Source: Streptomyces armeniacus (lineage in GTDB: Bacteria > Actinomycetota > Actinomycetes > Streptomycetales > Streptomycetaceae). Taken from it: a stretch of 64,000 nt of DNA. The notes under the pieces are model-generated. The model had not been told where the DNA came from, did no database searches, and worked only from the letters and a program-made list of their open reading frames with translations. The position numbers and the translations under genes are program-made. The DNA lies in NCBI RefSeq assembly GCF_003355155.1, contig NZ_CP031320.1:5633367-5697366 (forward strand), read 5' to 3'. Shown here one piece after another: positions 26,400 to 37,087 of this stretch. Numbering within the stretch: the first letter of the stretch is position 1; the number at the start of each line of letters is the position of its first letter.

Positions 26400-26508
26400 A
26401 AGACTCTCCTTACCACGCACGCCACGCGACCTGTGTGGGGGTCACGTGGCGCGAGCGATTTTCGTTCACTTGCAGTTGTTGGTCGGTATTCAGTTGTGAA
26501 GTCTGAAG

Positions 26509-27408
26509 TCAGAGCTGCACTCCGCCGACCGCGAGATCGTGCTTGAGCTGCTCGGTCTCTTCCGGCGACAGCTCGACCAGCGGCATCCGCAGCGGTCCGG
26601 CGGGCAGTCCCTTGAGGGCGAGGGCGGCCTTGGTCGTGATGACGCCCTGCGTGCGGAACATTCCCGTGAAGACGGGCAGCAGCTTCTGGTGGATCTCGGT
26701 CGCCTTGACGACGTCACCGCTCACGTGTGCTTCCAGCATGGCGCGCAGCTCGGGCGCGACGAGGTGTCCGACGACCGATACGTAGCCGATGGCGCCGACC
26801 GAGAGGAGCGGCAGGTTGAGCATGTCGTCCCCGCTGTACCAGGCCAGGCCACTGGTCGCGATGGCCCAGCTGGCGCGGCCGAGGTCGCCCTTGGCGTCCT
26901 TGTTCGCGACGATGCGGGGGTGCTCGGCGAGCCGCACGATCGTCTCGGTGTTGATCGGGACGCCGCTGCGGCCGGGGATGTCATACAGCATAACCGGCAG
27001 CTCGGTGGCGTCCGCGATGGCCGTGAAGTGCCGGTAGAGGCCCTCCTGCGGCGGCTTGCTGTAGTACGGCGTCACGGCGAGCAGGCCGTTCGCCCCCGCC
27101 TTCTCGGCGGCACGGGCCAGCTCCAGGCTGTGCGCCGTGTCGTTCGTGCCCGCTCCGGCCACCACATGGGCACGGTCGCCGACTGCCTCCACCACGGCCC
27201 GTACGAGCTGGGCTTTCTCCGCGTCGCTCGTGGTCGGGGATTCGCCGGTGGTGCCGTTCACGATCAGACCGTCGTTCCCGGCGTCGACCAGATGGGCGGC
27301 GAGCTGCTGTGCGCCGTCGAGGTCGAGAGCGCCGTCCGCGGTGAACGGCGTGACCATCGCGGTCAGGACCCGCCCGAAGGGCGTCTGCGGTGTGGAGGTC
27401 GGAGCCAT
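26509..27408 (-). CDS. dapA: 4-hydroxy-tetrahydrodipicolinate synthase
   Basis: 299-residue class I aldolase-fold enzyme that condenses pyruvate with aspartate semialdehyde, entering the lysine and meso-DAP pathway. The Schiff-base lysine is Lys170 in IVANKDAKG; Tyr142 (MLYDIPGRSGV) and Thr53 (NGTTGES) complete the catalytic set. ATG 27408 (MAPTSTPQTPFGRVLTAMVT) equals the known Streptomyces N-terminus; the ribosome binding site (GTGGGAC) is weak. RNase J lies downstream on the same strand after 109 bp. dapB is 2.6 kb upstream on the same strand. Confidence 0.96.
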   Translation of the reverse strand: MAPTSTPQTPFGRVLTAMVTPFTADGALDLDGAQQLAAHLVDAGNDGLIVNGTTGESPTTSDAEKAQLVRAVVEAVGDRAHVVAGAGTNDTAHSLELARAAEKAGANGLLAVTPYYSKPPQEGLYRHFTAIADATELPVMLYDIPGRSGVPINTETIVRLAEHPRIVANKDAKGDLGRASWAIATSGLAWYSGDDMLNLPLLSVGAIGYVSVVGHLVAPELRAMLEAHVSGDVVKATEIHQKLLPVFTGMFRTQGVITTKAALALKGLPAGPLRMPLVELSPEETEQLKHDLAVGGVQL

Positions 27409-27470
27409 GGGTCCCACGCTACTCGCAGCCAGCGGTCGGTCGCTCCCTCGGGGCGGTCGGATACGGAGCC

Positions 27471-27504
27471 CGGCACTGCCTGCTCGGGGGTTCAGGCAGT
27501 GCCG
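27471..27504 (-). terminator. Hairpin downstream of thyX
   Basis: Perfect 12-bp stem CGGCACTGCCTG / CAGGCAGTGCCG with a 10-nt CTCGGGGGTT loop, 67 bp after the thyX stop and upstream of dapA. No U-tract follows, as is usual in Streptomyces. It could also be part of the dapA leader. Confidence 0.65.
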
Positions 27505-27571
27505 AGTCCGTTCAATCAGCCTAGATGAACTTCTCGAAATGTCGCAATACGGACACCGGGAAACGCGGACC

Positions 27572-28312
27572 TCACGGCGCCGTACGCCCGTTGGCATTGA
27601 AGGCCGCGTACGTCAGCGGCATCAGCTTCGCCCACTCGGCCTCCATCAGCTCCGCCACCATCTCGATCTCCCGCTGCGGGAAGGACGGCACCCGCGCCTC
27701 CTCGTGCTGCGTGCGGAGGCCGAGGAAGTGCATCAGCGAGCGGGCGTTGCACGTCGCGTACATCGACGAATAGAGCCCCACCGGCAGCACCGCCCGAGCC
27801 ACCTCGCGGGCGACGCCGGCGGCGAGCATCTCCTCGTACGTCTCGTACGCCTGCCGGTACGAGTCCGTCATGGCGCGGCCCACCAGCTCGTGCTGCGCCT
27901 CGGTGCCCTCGACGAAGACGTACTTCCCGGGGCGGCCCTCCTGGACGAGCTTGCGGGACTCGTCCGGGACGTAGAAGACGGGCTCGAGCTGGCGATACCT
28001 GCCTGATTCCTCGTTGTACGACCAGCCGACGCGGTGGCGGTGGAACTCGCGGAAGACGAAGAGCGGGGCGCTGACGAAGAAGGTCATGGAGTTGTGCTCG
28101 AAGGGGCTGCCGTGGCGGTCCCGCATCAGGAAGTTGATCAGACCCTTGGAACGCTCCGGGTCCTTGTGCAGCTCCTCCAGGGACTGCTCCCCGGCGGTGG
28201 AGACCCTGGCCGCCCACAGCACGTCCGTGTCGGCGGCGCTGTGCTTGACCAGCTCGACCGTGACGTCGCTGCGGAAGCTGGGGGTCGGGGCGGGGGTGTC
28301 GGCTCGGGTCAC
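27572..28312 (-). CDS. thyX: Flavin-dependent thymidylate synthase
   Basis: 246-residue FAD enzyme that makes dTMP from dUMP with methylene-THF and NADPH. The ThyX signature is present as RHRVGWSYNEESGRY, and the substrate-binding region includes RSLMHFLGLRTQHEEA. The GTG start at 28312 follows GGAAGGA with 7-nt spacing. The conserved Streptomyces order thyX-dapA-RNase J is kept here, all on the minus strand. Confidence 0.96.
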   Translation of the reverse strand: MTRADTPAPTPSFRSDVTVELVKHSAADTDVLWAARVSTAGEQSLEELHKDPERSKGLINFLMRDRHGSPFEHNSMTFFVSAPLFVFREFHRHRVGWSYNEESGRYRQLEPVFYVPDESRKLVQEGRPGKYVFVEGTEAQHELVGRAMTDSYRQAYETYEEMLAAGVAREVARAVLPVGLYSSMYATCNARSLMHFLGLRTQHEEARVPSFPQREIEMVAELMEAEWAKLMPLTYAAFNANGRTAP

Positions 28313-28525
28313 CGGCGGATCCTTCCACGTACGTACTCAAGGGGCGGCGCTCAGCCTACGGGCCGCCACCGACAACGAATTGACGGCCCGGCAAACCGGA
28401 CGCTGAGGGGCGAAGCGGGACCGCTGTGCGAATCTTTTCGCAGATACCTCCAAGACCGGGCACTACATCGGAGGTACGGACGTTCTTCCAGGTACAGCCC
28501 AGACCGATCTACAGGAGCAACAAGC

Positions 28526-28762
28526 ATGTCCCCCCGCGGAGAGCCAGTGCCGTTCAGCTTCGTCGCCGAAGCCGACCGGTTCCGCAGCAACGTCACCCCG
28601 CCGCCCAAGCCCCGTCCCGACCCGCGCAGCAGAGCCGGTGCCGCGCTGTTCGGCCTGACCATCGTCTCCGGGCTGGTCGGATCGCTGCTCGTCGGCCTCC
28701 CCGCACTCGATCCGGGACACCAGCCCGGGCACGGCAAACAGGCGGCGCGCGAAGGCCGCTGA
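28526..28762 (+). CDS. Small single-pass membrane protein
   Basis: 78 residues. The first 40 are hydrophilic and Pro/Arg-rich (MSPRGEPVPFSFVAEADRFR); one transmembrane helix follows (AALFGLTIVSGLVGSLLVGL, about 42-61); the tail is short, polar and Gly/His-rich. ATG 28526 has CAGGAG 9 nt upstream. Unrecognised function. It is divergent from thyX and codirectional with the next small membrane-protein gene. Confidence 0.72.
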   Translation: MSPRGEPVPFSFVAEADRFRSNVTPPPKPRPDPRSRAGAALFGLTIVSGLVGSLLVGLPALDPGHQPGHGKQAAREGR

Positions 28763-28878
28763 CGATTCGTGGGGGGCCGCGCGGGGGCGCTGTGAGGGCC
28801 CAGGGGTAGTCGGTCCCGCCGCACCTCGCTAATCTCACCGGGCACACCGACACCACTGCCCGTGATCGAGGACCCGCC

Positions 28879-29529
28879 GTGCCCCTGACCATCCTGACGG
28901 CCGACCGTGAACTGGACGACGACGCCTCGGCGCTCGCCGGGGAGGCGCCGCCGCCGTTCGAGGAACGTGACGAGTGGCGGCGCCCGTACCGGCCCGGACC
29001 CTGGCGGGTGGCCGGTGGCGCGCTGCTGCTCCTGCTCGCCTCCTACCTGCTGATCTCCACGGTGATCATCGCGTTCGCGGGCGCGCTGCCCGGGGCGGCG
29101 GTCTGCGCGGCAGCGGCCGCCGCGGTGATCGCGCTCGCGCTGCGGCTGCTGCGCGTCGGCGTGTGGGTCAGCGCGCACGGTCTGCGGCAGGTCGGGATCT
29201 TCTACACCGTGACGCTGGAGTGGCGCGAGGTCGCGGCCGTACGGACGGCGCAGCAGCCCGTACGGTGGCTCGGGCTGCCGCGCACCGTGCAGGGCCAGGC
29301 GCTGGTGGTCGTACGGGCGGCCGGGGCCGGCGGCGCGCATCAGGTGCCGCAGGGCGCGGCGGCGTACGGGCAGGGCGCGGAGGGTGAGCCGCTGCGGACG
29401 CTGCTGACCGACCACAACGCCGACTTCCTGAACCGGACGGAGTCGTTCGACCGGGCGGCCGACGTCATAGAGGCGTGGGCGGACGAGTCGCGCGGCGTGG
29501 CCGCGGCACCGGCCCGGCCCCGTCCGTAA
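28879..29529 (+). CDS. PH-like-domain membrane protein
   Basis: 216 residues. Two transmembrane helices at about 47-65 and 67-90 are followed by a cytoplasmic or extracytoplasmic beta-rich segment (VGVWVSAHGLRQVGIFYTV, LEWREVAAVRTAQQP) of the bacterial PH (bPH2-like) pattern, then a C-terminal helix with a Pro/Arg tail. Function unknown; such proteins are common in Streptomyces near dapB. GTG 28879 start. It is convergent with the minus-strand gene at 29579, with 49 bp between them. Confidence 0.8.
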   Translation: MPLTILTADRELDDDASALAGEAPPPFEERDEWRRPYRPGPWRVAGGALLLLLASYLLISTVIIAFAGALPGAAVCAAAAAAVIALALRLLRVGVWVSAHGLRQVGIFYTVTLEWREVAAVRTAQQPVRWLGLPRTVQGQALVVVRAAGAGGAHQVPQGAAAYGQGAEGEPLRTLLTDHNADFLNRTESFDRAADVIEAWADESRGVAAAPARPRP

Positions 29530-29578
29530 CGGCGTAGCGGCAGAAGCGGCGGGCCCAGAACCGCAGGTACGGGACGGC

Positions 29579-30025
29579 TCAGCTCTGCTCGCCCGCGTGC
29601 AGCGCGATGGCCCGCTGCATGGCCTTGCGGGCCCGGGGTGTGTCGCGCGCGTCGTAGTACGCGACGGCCAGCCGGAACCAGCTCCGCCAGTCCCGTGGGC
29701 GCTCCTCCGTCTCCGCCCGCCGCTTCGCGAAGACCTCGTCGGCGGAGGCGCGGTCGATACGGCCGCTCGGCGTCCGCTTCAGCTCGTCCACCGGCAGCCC
29801 GCCCTCGGCCTCGAGCTCGCGGGCGAGCCGGTTGGCGCGGCGCGCGAAGCGGGTGGTGTGCCAGAGGAACCAGGCCCCGATGCCCGGCAGCACCAGTACG
29901 GCGATGCCGAAGACGACGGTGAGCAGCGTGCCCTGCCGGATCAGCAGCACGCCGCGGCTGCCGACCAGGACGAAGTACACGACCAGGACGCCGGCCAGCG
30001 CGAAGTACGTCAGGCGCGCCCGCAC
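29579..30025 (-). CDS. Two-helix membrane protein with C-terminal TPR-like repeat
   Basis: 148 residues with two transmembrane helices (about 7-25 and 33-55), a charged linker, and a C-terminal TPR-like helix pair (WRSWFRLAVAYYDARDTPRARKAMQRAI). The GTG start lies one base after the dapB stop (TGA-C-GTG), so it is translationally coupled to dapB. Conserved in Streptomyces at this place; function unknown. Confidence 0.85.
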   Translation of the reverse strand: MRARLTYFALAGVLVVYFVLVGSRGVLLIRQGTLLTVVFGIAVLVLPGIGAWFLWHTTRFARRANRLARELEAEGGLPVDELKRTPSGRIDRASADEVFAKRRAETEERPRDWRSWFRLAVAYYDARDTPRARKAMQRAIALHAGEQS

Positions 30026-30026
30026 G

Positions 30027-30848
<822 letters not shown>

Positions 30849-30972
30849 TCACTCCTCGTGCCTGCCGGCCGCGGACAGCGTGCCGCGCCGGATTCTGCCC
30901 CGTACGCCCCCGTCACCGCGTACGACTGTCGCCGCGCACGCCGTCACCGCGTACGCCGCCCTCCGTACGCCG

Positions 30973-32370
30973 TCAGGCCACTGCCTCGTGCAGGCAGGAC
31001 GCCTGCCGGTCGGTGAACGGTCCGATCGCCGACAGCGACGGCCGGACGCCGAGCACCTCGCGCGCCACCGCGCGTACGTCGTCCGGCGTGACGGCGGAGA
31101 TCTTCGCGAGCATGTCGTCCACGGACATCTGCTCGCCCCAGCACAGCTCGCTCTTGCCGATCCGGTGCATCAGCGCGCCCGTGTCCTCGAGGCCGAGGAC
31201 GGTCGAGCCGGACAGCTGGCCGACGGACCGCCGTACCTCCTCGTCGGTGAGGCCGTGCTGGACGACGCGGTCGAGCTCGTCGCGGCAGATCTTCAGCACG
31301 TCCGGCACCTGGCTCGGACGGCAGCCCGCGTACACGCCGAAGAGGCCGCAGTCCGCGAAGCCGGAAGTGTACGAGTACGTGCTGTACGCCAGGCCCCGCT
31401 TCTCGCGGATCTCCTGGAACAGGCGCGAGCTCATGCCGCCGCCGAGGGCTGCGCTGAGCACGCCGAGCGCCCAGCGGCGCTCGTCGTTGCGGGAGACGCC
31501 GGGCATGCCGAGCACCACGTGTGCCTGCTCGGTGTGCCGGTCGAGCAGCTCGACGCGACCGGCGGTGCGTATGGCGCGGGTGCCGCCGCGCGGCCCGACG
31601 GGCTCGGCGGCGGCGGTGCCGTCCGCTTCCGGTCCGGGCAGGGCGCCCGCGCGTTCGAAGGCGGCGCGGACCTCCCGTACGACGGTGTCGTGGTCGACGT
31701 TGCCCGCGGCGGCGACGACCAGGTGCGTGGGGTCGTAGTGCTTGCGGTAAAAGCGGGCGATGCGGTCGCGGGTGAGGGCGTTGACGGTGTCGACCGTGCC
31801 CAGGACGGGCCTGCCCAGCGGTGAGTCGCCGAGCATGGTGCTGGCGAACAGGTCGTGGACGCAGTCGCCGGGGTCGTCCTCGGTCATCGCGATCTCCTCG
31901 AGGATGACGCCGCGCTCGGCCTCGACCTCGGACGGCTCGATGACGGAGCCGGTGAGCATGTCGCACACGATGTCGATGGCGAGCGGCAGGTCGGTGTCGA
32001 GGACCCGCGCGTAGTAGCAGGTGAACTCCTTGGCGGTGAAGGCGTTCATCTCACCGCCCACGGCGTCCACGGCCGCGGAGATGTCGAGCGCGGAACGGCG
32101 CTCGGTGCCCTTGAACAGCAGGTGCTCGAGGTAGTGCGTGGCGCCGTTCAGCGCGGGGGTCTCGTCCCGCGAGCCGACGCGTGCCCAGATGCCGAAGGTG
32201 ACGGAGCGGACCGTGGGCACGGACTCCGTGATCACCCGCAGCCCGCCGGGCAGGACGGTCTTGCGTACGGAGCCCACGCCTGGGGCTCCTCCGGGCAGCG
32301 TCTGGGTACGGGCGACGGCCCGCCTCTCAGCGGAGTGGCGGGCCGTCGTCGTGCGGGGCGTACGCGTCAC
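30973..32370 (-). CDS. M16-family zinc metallopeptidase
   Basis: 465-residue processing-peptidase-like enzyme (M16B). The inverted zinc motif HxxEH is His79-Tyr-Leu-Glu82-His83, with the third ligand Glu in [13 protein letters not shown] downstream. The C-terminal half is the inactive M16 domain ([24 protein letters not shown]). It has no signal peptide, so it is cytoplasmic. The GTG start overlaps the pnp stop (GTGA), making it the last gene of an rpsO-pnp-M16 transcription unit. A link to RNA decay or ribosome quality control is only contextual. Confidence 0.94.
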   Translation of the reverse strand: MTRTPRTTTARHSAERRAVARTQTLPGGAPGVGSVRKTVLPGGLRVITESVPTVRSVTFGIWARVGSRDETPALNGATHYLEHLLFKGTERRSALDISAAVDAVGGEMNAFTAKEFTCYYARVLDTDLPLAIDIVCDMLTGSVIEPSEVEAERGVILEEIAMTEDDPGDCVHDLFASTMLGDSPLGRPVLGTVDTVNALTRDRIARFYRKHYDPTHLVVAAAGNVDHDTVVREVRAAFERAGALPGPEADGTAAAEPVGPRGGTRAIRTAGRVELLDRHTEQAHVVLGMPGVSRNDERRWALGVLSAALGGGMSSRLFQEIREKRGLAYSTYSYTSGFADCGLFGVYAGCRPSQVPDVLKICRDELDRVVQHGLTDEEVRRSVGQLSGSTVLGLEDTGALMHRIGKSELCWGEQMSVDDMLAKISAVTPDDVRAVAREVLGVRPSLSAIGPFTDRQASCLHEAVA

Positions 32371-34643
32371 GAGGAGGCTTGGTCCCTTCCGGCGTCGCCG
32401 GTGGACTTCCCGTTGCCGTTGCCGTTGTCAGCGGAGTCGGCGTCACCCTCGGCCGCCGCGTCCTCGTCCTCGAGGACCGGGATCAGCGAGAGCTTGCCGC
32501 GCTGGTCGATCTCGGCGATCTCGACCTGGACCTTCTGGCCGACACCGAGCACGTCCTCCACGTTCTCCACGCGCTTGCCGCCGGCGAGCTTGCGGATCTG
32601 GGAGATGTGCAGCAGGCCGTCCTTGCCCGGGAGCAGGGACACGAAGGCACCGAAGGTGGTGGTCTTCACGACCGTGCCCAGGTACCGCTCGCCGACCTCG
32701 GGCATCGTCGGGTTGGCGATGCCGTTGATCGTGTTGCGGGCGGCATCGGCGGCGGGGCCGTCGGAGGCACCGATGTAGATGGTGCCGTCGTCCTCGATGG
32801 AGATGTCGGCGCCGGTGTCCTCCTGGATCTGGTTGATCATCTTGCCCTTGGGGCCGATGACCTCGCCGATCTTGTCCACCGGGATCTTCACCGTGATGAT
32901 GCGCGGCGCGTTCGGGGACATCTCGTCCGGAACGTCGATCGCCTCGTTCATCACGTCGAGGATGTGCAGCCGCGCGTCACGGGCCTGCTTGAGCGCCGCG
33001 CCCAGCACGGAGGCCGGGATGCCGTCCAGCTTGGTGTCCAGCTGGAGGGCCGTGACGAACTGGCGGGTGCCGGCGACCTTGAAGTCCATGTCGCCGAACG
33101 CGTCCTCGGCGCCGAGGATGTCCGTCAGCGTGACGTAGTGCGTCTCGCCGTCGATCTCCTGGGAGATCAGGCCCATGGCGATGCCGGCGACGGGCGCCTT
33201 CAGCGGCACACCCGCGTTCAGCAGGGACATGGTGGAGGCGCAGACGGAGCCCATGGACGTCGAGCCGTTCGAGCCGAGCGCCTCGGAGACCTGCCGGATG
33301 GCGTACGGGAACTCCTCGCGCGCGGGCAGCACCGGCACCAGGGCGCGCTCGGCGAGCGCGCCGTGGCCGATCTCGCGGCGCTTCGGGGAGCCGACGCGGC
33401 CGGTCTCACCCGTGGAGTACGGCGGGAAGTTGTAGTTGTGCATGTACCGCTTGCGGGTCACCGGCGAGAGGGTGTCCAGCTGCTGCTCCATGCGGAGCAT
33501 GTTCAGCGTGGTCACGCCCAGGATCTGGGTCTCGCCACGCTCGAACAGCGCCGAGCCGTGCACCCGCGGGATGGCCTCGACCTCGGCGGCGAGCGTACGG
33601 ATGTCCGTGACGCCGCGGCCGTCGATGCGCTTCTTCTCCTTGATGACGCGCTCGCGCACCAAGGACTTGGTCAGCGCGCGGTACGCCGCCGAGATCTCCT
33701 TCTCGCGCCCCTCGAACTGCGGCAGCAGCTTCTCCGCCGCCAGCGCCTTGACGCGGTCCAGCTCGGTCTCGCGCTCCTGCTTGGCCGCGATGGTGAGCGC
33801 CTGCGCGAGCTCGCCGCGTACGGCCTCGGTCAGCGCGTCGAGCACGTCGTCCTGGAAGTCCAGGAAGATCGGGAACTCGCCGGTGGGCTTGGCCGCCTTG
33901 GCGGCCAGGTCCGCCTGCGCCTTGCACAGGACCTTGATGAACGGCTTCGCGGCGTCCAGACCGGCGGCGACGACCTCCTCGGTGGGGGCCTCGGCACCGC
34001 CCTTGACCAGCTCGATGGTCTTCTCGGTGGCCTCGGCCTCGACCATCATCACCGCGACGTCGCCGTCGGGCAGCACACGGCCGGCGACGACCATGTCGAA
34101 GACGGCCTCCTCCAGCTCCGTGTGCGTCGGGAAGGCCACCCACTGGCCGCGGATGAGCGCCACCCGGGTGCCGCCGATGGGCCCGGAGAAGGGCAGTCCG
34201 GCGAGCTGGGTGGAGCAGGAGGCGGCGTTGATGGCGACCACGTCGTAGAGGTGGTCGGGGTTGAGCGCCATGATCGTCTCGACGACCTGGATCTCGTTGC
34301 GCAGGCCCTTCTGGAACGAGGGGCGCAGCGGCCGGTCGATCAGCCGGCAGGTGAGGATCGCGTCCTCGCTGGGCCGGCCCTCACGGCGGAAGAAGGAACC
34401 GGGGATCTTGCCCGCGGAGTACATCCGCTCCTCGACATCCACCGTCAGGGGGAAGAAGTCGAGCTGGTCCTTGGGGTTCTTGGAGGCGGTGGTGGCCGAC
34501 AGCACCATGGTGTCGTCGTCCAGGTAGGCTACGGCGGATCCGGCGGCCTGCTTGGCCAGGCGGCCCGTCTCGAAGCGGATGGTGCGGGTGCCGAAGGCGC
34601 CGTTGTCGATGACTGCCTCGGCGTAGTGGGTCTCGTTCTCCAC
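32367..34643 (-). CDS. pnp: Polyribonucleotide nucleotidyltransferase (PNPase)
   Basis: 758-residue phosphorolytic 3'-5' exoribonuclease that in Streptomyces also adds RNA tails. It has two RNase PH cores ([14 protein letters not shown] phosphate-binding region and [14 protein letters not shown] in the second), a KH domain ([15 protein letters not shown]) and an S1 domain ([26 protein letters not shown]), then an acidic Asp/Asn-rich tail. GTG 34643 ([11 protein letters not shown]) is chosen: it matches known Streptomyces PNPase and has GAGGAG 9 nt upstream; an earlier in-frame ATG gives an atypical extension. Confidence 0.97.
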   Translation of the reverse strand: MENETHYAEAVIDNGAFGTRTIRFETGRLAKQAAGSAVAYLDDDTMVLSATTASKNPKDQLDFFPLTVDVEERMYSAGKIPGSFFRREGRPSEDAILTCRLIDRPLRPSFQKGLRNEIQVVETIMALNPDHLYDVVAINAASCSTQLAGLPFSGPIGGTRVALIRGQWVAFPTHTELEEAVFDMVVAGRVLPDGDVAVMMVEAEATEKTIELVKGGAEAPTEEVVAAGLDAAKPFIKVLCKAQADLAAKAAKPTGEFPIFLDFQDDVLDALTEAVRGELAQALTIAAKQERETELDRVKALAAEKLLPQFEGREKEISAAYRALTKSLVRERVIKEKKRIDGRGVTDIRTLAAEVEAIPRVHGSALFERGETQILGVTTLNMLRMEQQLDTLSPVTRKRYMHNYNFPPYSTGETGRVGSPKRREIGHGALAERALVPVLPAREEFPYAIRQVSEALGSNGSTSMGSVCASTMSLLNAGVPLKAPVAGIAMGLISQEIDGETHYVTLTDILGAEDAFGDMDFKVAGTRQFVTALQLDTKLDGIPASVLGAALKQARDARLHILDVMNEAIDVPDEMSPNAPRIITVKIPVDKIGEVIGPKGKMINQIQEDTGADISIEDDGTIYIGASDGPAADAARNTINGIANPTMPEVGERYLGTVVKTTTFGAFVSLLPGKDGLLHISQIRKLAGGKRVENVEDVLGVGQKVQVEIAEIDQRGKLSLIPVLEDEDAAAEGDADSADNGNGNGKSTGDAGRDQASS

Positions 34644-34811
34644 TCGGGATATCTCCTCGTCTGCGTCCACCGCCCGTGTGGCGGTGAACCGTCGGTGGCG
34701 GAGCGCCCCCCTGCGGTGCCGGTCTTCGATCGAAGCACCCGGAACCGTGTCTGTGTCCGGGAGCCACTACCGAGGACCGACGTCGTGCGGGCGCGCTCGC
34801 CTCGTGCTCGT

Positions 34812-34862
34812 GTACTTGTTGTACGTGTACGGGTGTTCCCGCGTACGTCGATGTACTCGTAC
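34812..34862 (-). repeat. GTAC-dense segment in the rpsO-pnp spacer
   Basis: Six GTAC tetramers fall in 51 bp, within the 322-bp spacer between pnp (starts 34643) and rpsO (ends 34966). A local hairpin, GTACGGG / CCCGCGTAC with a 2-nt bulge and TGTT loop, can form at about 34827-34846. In S. coelicolor this spacer carries the pnp promoters and an RNase III-cut hairpin; the segment may be the counterpart, but this is inference. Confidence 0.4.
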
Positions 34863-34919
34863 GCGCTTGTGCCGTTGTGGGACCAGCCTACAAAGGTTCG
34901 GCGTCCCGTGAGATACGGC

Positions 34920-34958
34920 GAAGGGAGCGGCCCCGTCATGCGGGAGCCGCTCCCCTTC
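34920..34958 (-). terminator. rpsO terminator/processing hairpin
   Basis: GAAGGGAGCGGC (34920-34931) pairs with GCCGCTCCCCTTC (34946-34958) with one bulged base and a 14-nt loop, 7 bp after the rpsO stop. Position and strength fit the intercistronic hairpin known between rpsO and pnp. Confidence 0.7.
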
Positions 34959-34965
34959 TCCTTCG

Positions 34966-35256
34966 CTAGCGGGCGCCCGCCGCGCCGCGGCGGATGCCGA
35001 GGCGCTCGACGAGGGCGCGGAAGCGCTGGATGTCCTTCTTCGCGAGGTACTGCAGCAGGCGCCGGCGCTGGCCGACGAGCAGCAGCAGACCACGCCTGGA
35101 GTGGTGGTCGTGCTTGTGGGTCTTGAGGTGCTCCGTCAGGTCCGAGATACGCCGGGACAGGAGCGCCACCTGGACCTCCGGGGAGCCGGTGTCACCTTCC
35201 TTGGTGGCGAACTCGGTCATGATCTGCTTCTTTGTGGCGGCATCGAGCGACGACAC
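34966..35256 (-). CDS. rpsO: 30S ribosomal protein S15
   Basis: 96-residue S15 protein, which binds the central domain of 16S rRNA. The sequence is near-identical to other Streptomyces S15: [52 protein letters not shown] and [16 protein letters not shown] 35256 follows GAGGAG. It is the first gene of the rpsO-pnp-M16 unit; the eccD gene ends 95 bp upstream on the same strand. Confidence 0.97.
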   Translation of the reverse strand: MSSLDAATKKQIMTEFATKEGDTGSPEVQVALLSRRISDLTEHLKTHKHDHHSRRGLLLLVGQRRRLLQYLAKKDIQRFRALVERLGIRRGAAGAR

Positions 35257-35351
35257 GCGTACTCCTCAGGGGTTCCGGCCGCCGAGCGTCCCCTGGTCTG
35301 CTTCACAGGGGAGTCTGTTCACACTCGGGAGGCCGGGCAATCCTACCAGCC

Positions 35352-36827
35352 TCAGCTGGTCATGCTGCGCGCGGCAGAGTAGACGTTCATCACCGCGAGG
35401 CACAGCGGGACCAGCGAGAGCAGCACGAACGTCTCGAAGATCTCCAGGAAGCGCGCCCAGAACGGCGTCACGCCCTTGCTCGGCACGACCAGCCCGATCG
35501 CGGTGACCACGGCGGCGGCGCCCGCGATGGCGGCGGTGAGCCAGATCGTACGGATGTCCAGGTCCGTACGTTCGCCGCTGAGCATGTCGACGACCAGCTG
35601 GGCCGGCGGGTTCAGCGCGAGGCCGATGCCGAGCAGCACGATGGCGCCGATGCCGGCCACCAGGGCGCAGCTGACCTGGGAGGTGTACCGGAACAGGCGG
35701 GCCCGCAGCAGCATCGCGAGGCCCGCGGCGAGCGCGAGGAGCTGGCCCCAGCCGGAGTCGGAGAAGCCGAGGACGGCGGCGGAGCCGATGACCAGGGCGG
35801 CGCAGCCGCCGACGAGGCCGACGAGCATCTCGTGGCCGCGCCGGGCCTGGGCGGCGATGCGCTCGGCGTCGACCGGGCCGGCGTTCGCCGGGGTGGCGTC
35901 CGGGTCCTCGTCGTAGCGCATGGTGGAGGTCTGCGGCGCGGTGTAGCCGATGGGGAGGCGGGCGAAGCGCGAGGACAGGCCGGGCAGGAACGCGATCAGC
36001 CCGACGGCGACGGGTACGCAGATCGACGCGGTCTCCACCGGCGGGATGTCGCTCAGGATCGCGATGAAGGTCAGCAGGGTGCCGACGGACGCCGCGAACG
36101 CGACGGCGACGAACGGCCCGTCGCCGCTGGGCGTCGCCGCGATCAGCACGACGAACGCGACGAGCGCGGCCACGCAGGCGAGCAGGAACTGCAGCCGCCC
36201 TATGCCGTGCCCGTCCTCCAGCGGGAGCAGCCCCGAGCCGGCCACCATGACGTGCGGCAGCGCGCCCAGCCCCAGCGCGAGCGCCGAGGTCCGGTCGTCG
36301 TACACCCGGGCCCGTACGGCCGCGAACGCCACCAGCAGCACCCCGGCGGTGGCCGCGAGGATGCCCGGCAGGCTGTGCATGTCGTGCCGTACGGGGTCCG
36401 CGTACCACAGCACGAACGCCGCCAGGACCAGCAGCACCGTCCCGCCGATGAGTCCCGCGCCGCGCATCAGGCTGTCGCTCCACAGCCTGCGGTCCTTGGT
36501 GACCGCGGAGGCGACGGCGTCGGACACGTCGTCGAAGACGGCGGGCGGCAGCGACTCCGCGAACGGGCGCAGGCTGAGCACGTCGCCGTCCAGGACGCGC
36601 TGCGCGGCGAACGAGCGGGCGCTGTCGAGGACGGTGCCGTCGCGGCGCACCAGGTGGTAGCCGACGGGGGCGCCCTCGGCGGGGCTCTGGCCGCTGAGCC
36701 GGAGGATCTCCGGGTAGATGTCCGCGACCGGGATGTCCTCGGGGAGTGCCACGTCGATACGGCTGTCGGGCGCGACGATGGTGACCCGGCAGAACCCGGT
36801 GGCGGCCGCTGATGCCGTCGTACTCAC
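35352..36827 (-). CDS. eccD: ESX (type VII) secretion membrane channel EccD
   Basis: 491 residues. The first about 90 form a cytoplasmic ubiquitin-like (YukD) domain (CRVTIVAPDSRIDVALPEDI to GDVLSLRPF). Eleven hydrophobic helices follow (first ADSLMRGAGLIGGTVLLVLA region, last FETFVLLSLVPLCLAVMNV), the EccD topology that lines the ESX channel. It is divergent from eccC across 260 bp. ATG 36827 start. Confidence 0.93.
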   Translation of the reverse strand: MSTTASAAATGFCRVTIVAPDSRIDVALPEDIPVADIYPEILRLSGQSPAEGAPVGYHLVRRDGTVLDSARSFAAQRVLDGDVLSLRPFAESLPPAVFDDVSDAVASAVTKDRRLWSDSLMRGAGLIGGTVLLVLAAFVLWYADPVRHDMHSLPGILAATAGVLLVAFAAVRARVYDDRTSALALGLGALPHVMVAGSGLLPLEDGHGIGRLQFLLACVAALVAFVVLIAATPSGDGPFVAVAFAASVGTLLTFIAILSDIPPVETASICVPVAVGLIAFLPGLSSRFARLPIGYTAPQTSTMRYDEDPDATPANAGPVDAERIAAQARRGHEMLVGLVGGCAALVIGSAAVLGFSDSGWGQLLALAAGLAMLLRARLFRYTSQVSCALVAGIGAIVLLGIGLALNPPAQLVVDMLSGERTDLDIRTIWLTAAIAGAAAVVTAIGLVVPSKGVTPFWARFLEIFETFVLLSLVPLCLAVMNVYSAARSMTS

Positions 36828-37002
36828 CTTGAGATCCCCCTCATACGCTGCTCACGGGCTGCCCACAGATTTCACGGTGCCCGCGGATCGTTCACGGATC
36901 CGGCACCGCGGAGTGCTCGTTCGCGGCCGTGCACACCTACGCTTCGCTGCTGCGCACACACCGCGCGACACCCTACCGCTCCCTGTCGGGTTGTCATGCC
37001 AG

Positions 37003-37008
37003 TAGGAT
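37003..37008 (+). promoter_or_regulatory. Candidate -10 element of eccC
   Basis: TAGGAT, a good Streptomyces -10 hexamer, lies 79 bp before the eccC start in the 260-bp eccD/eccC spacer. The -35 region 17 bp upstream (CTGTCG-like) is weak, so this is tentative. Confidence 0.3.
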
Positions 37009-37087
37009 CGGCCCGCGCGGACGGGGTCCGTCGCCACGGGGGCGTCGACCGAGGAACTGTCCCGTACACATGAGGGATTGGTGCGCC

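Noticed and set aside
30900..30972. Repeats of GTCACCGCGTACG upstream of dapB as a regulatory array
   Set aside because: Only two clear copies are present and the CGTACG core is common everywhere in the window.
32379..35126. A 915-codon + strand frame across pnp
   Set aside because: It is antisense to pnp and rpsO, with repetitive Leu/Gly/Arg composition typical of shadow frames.
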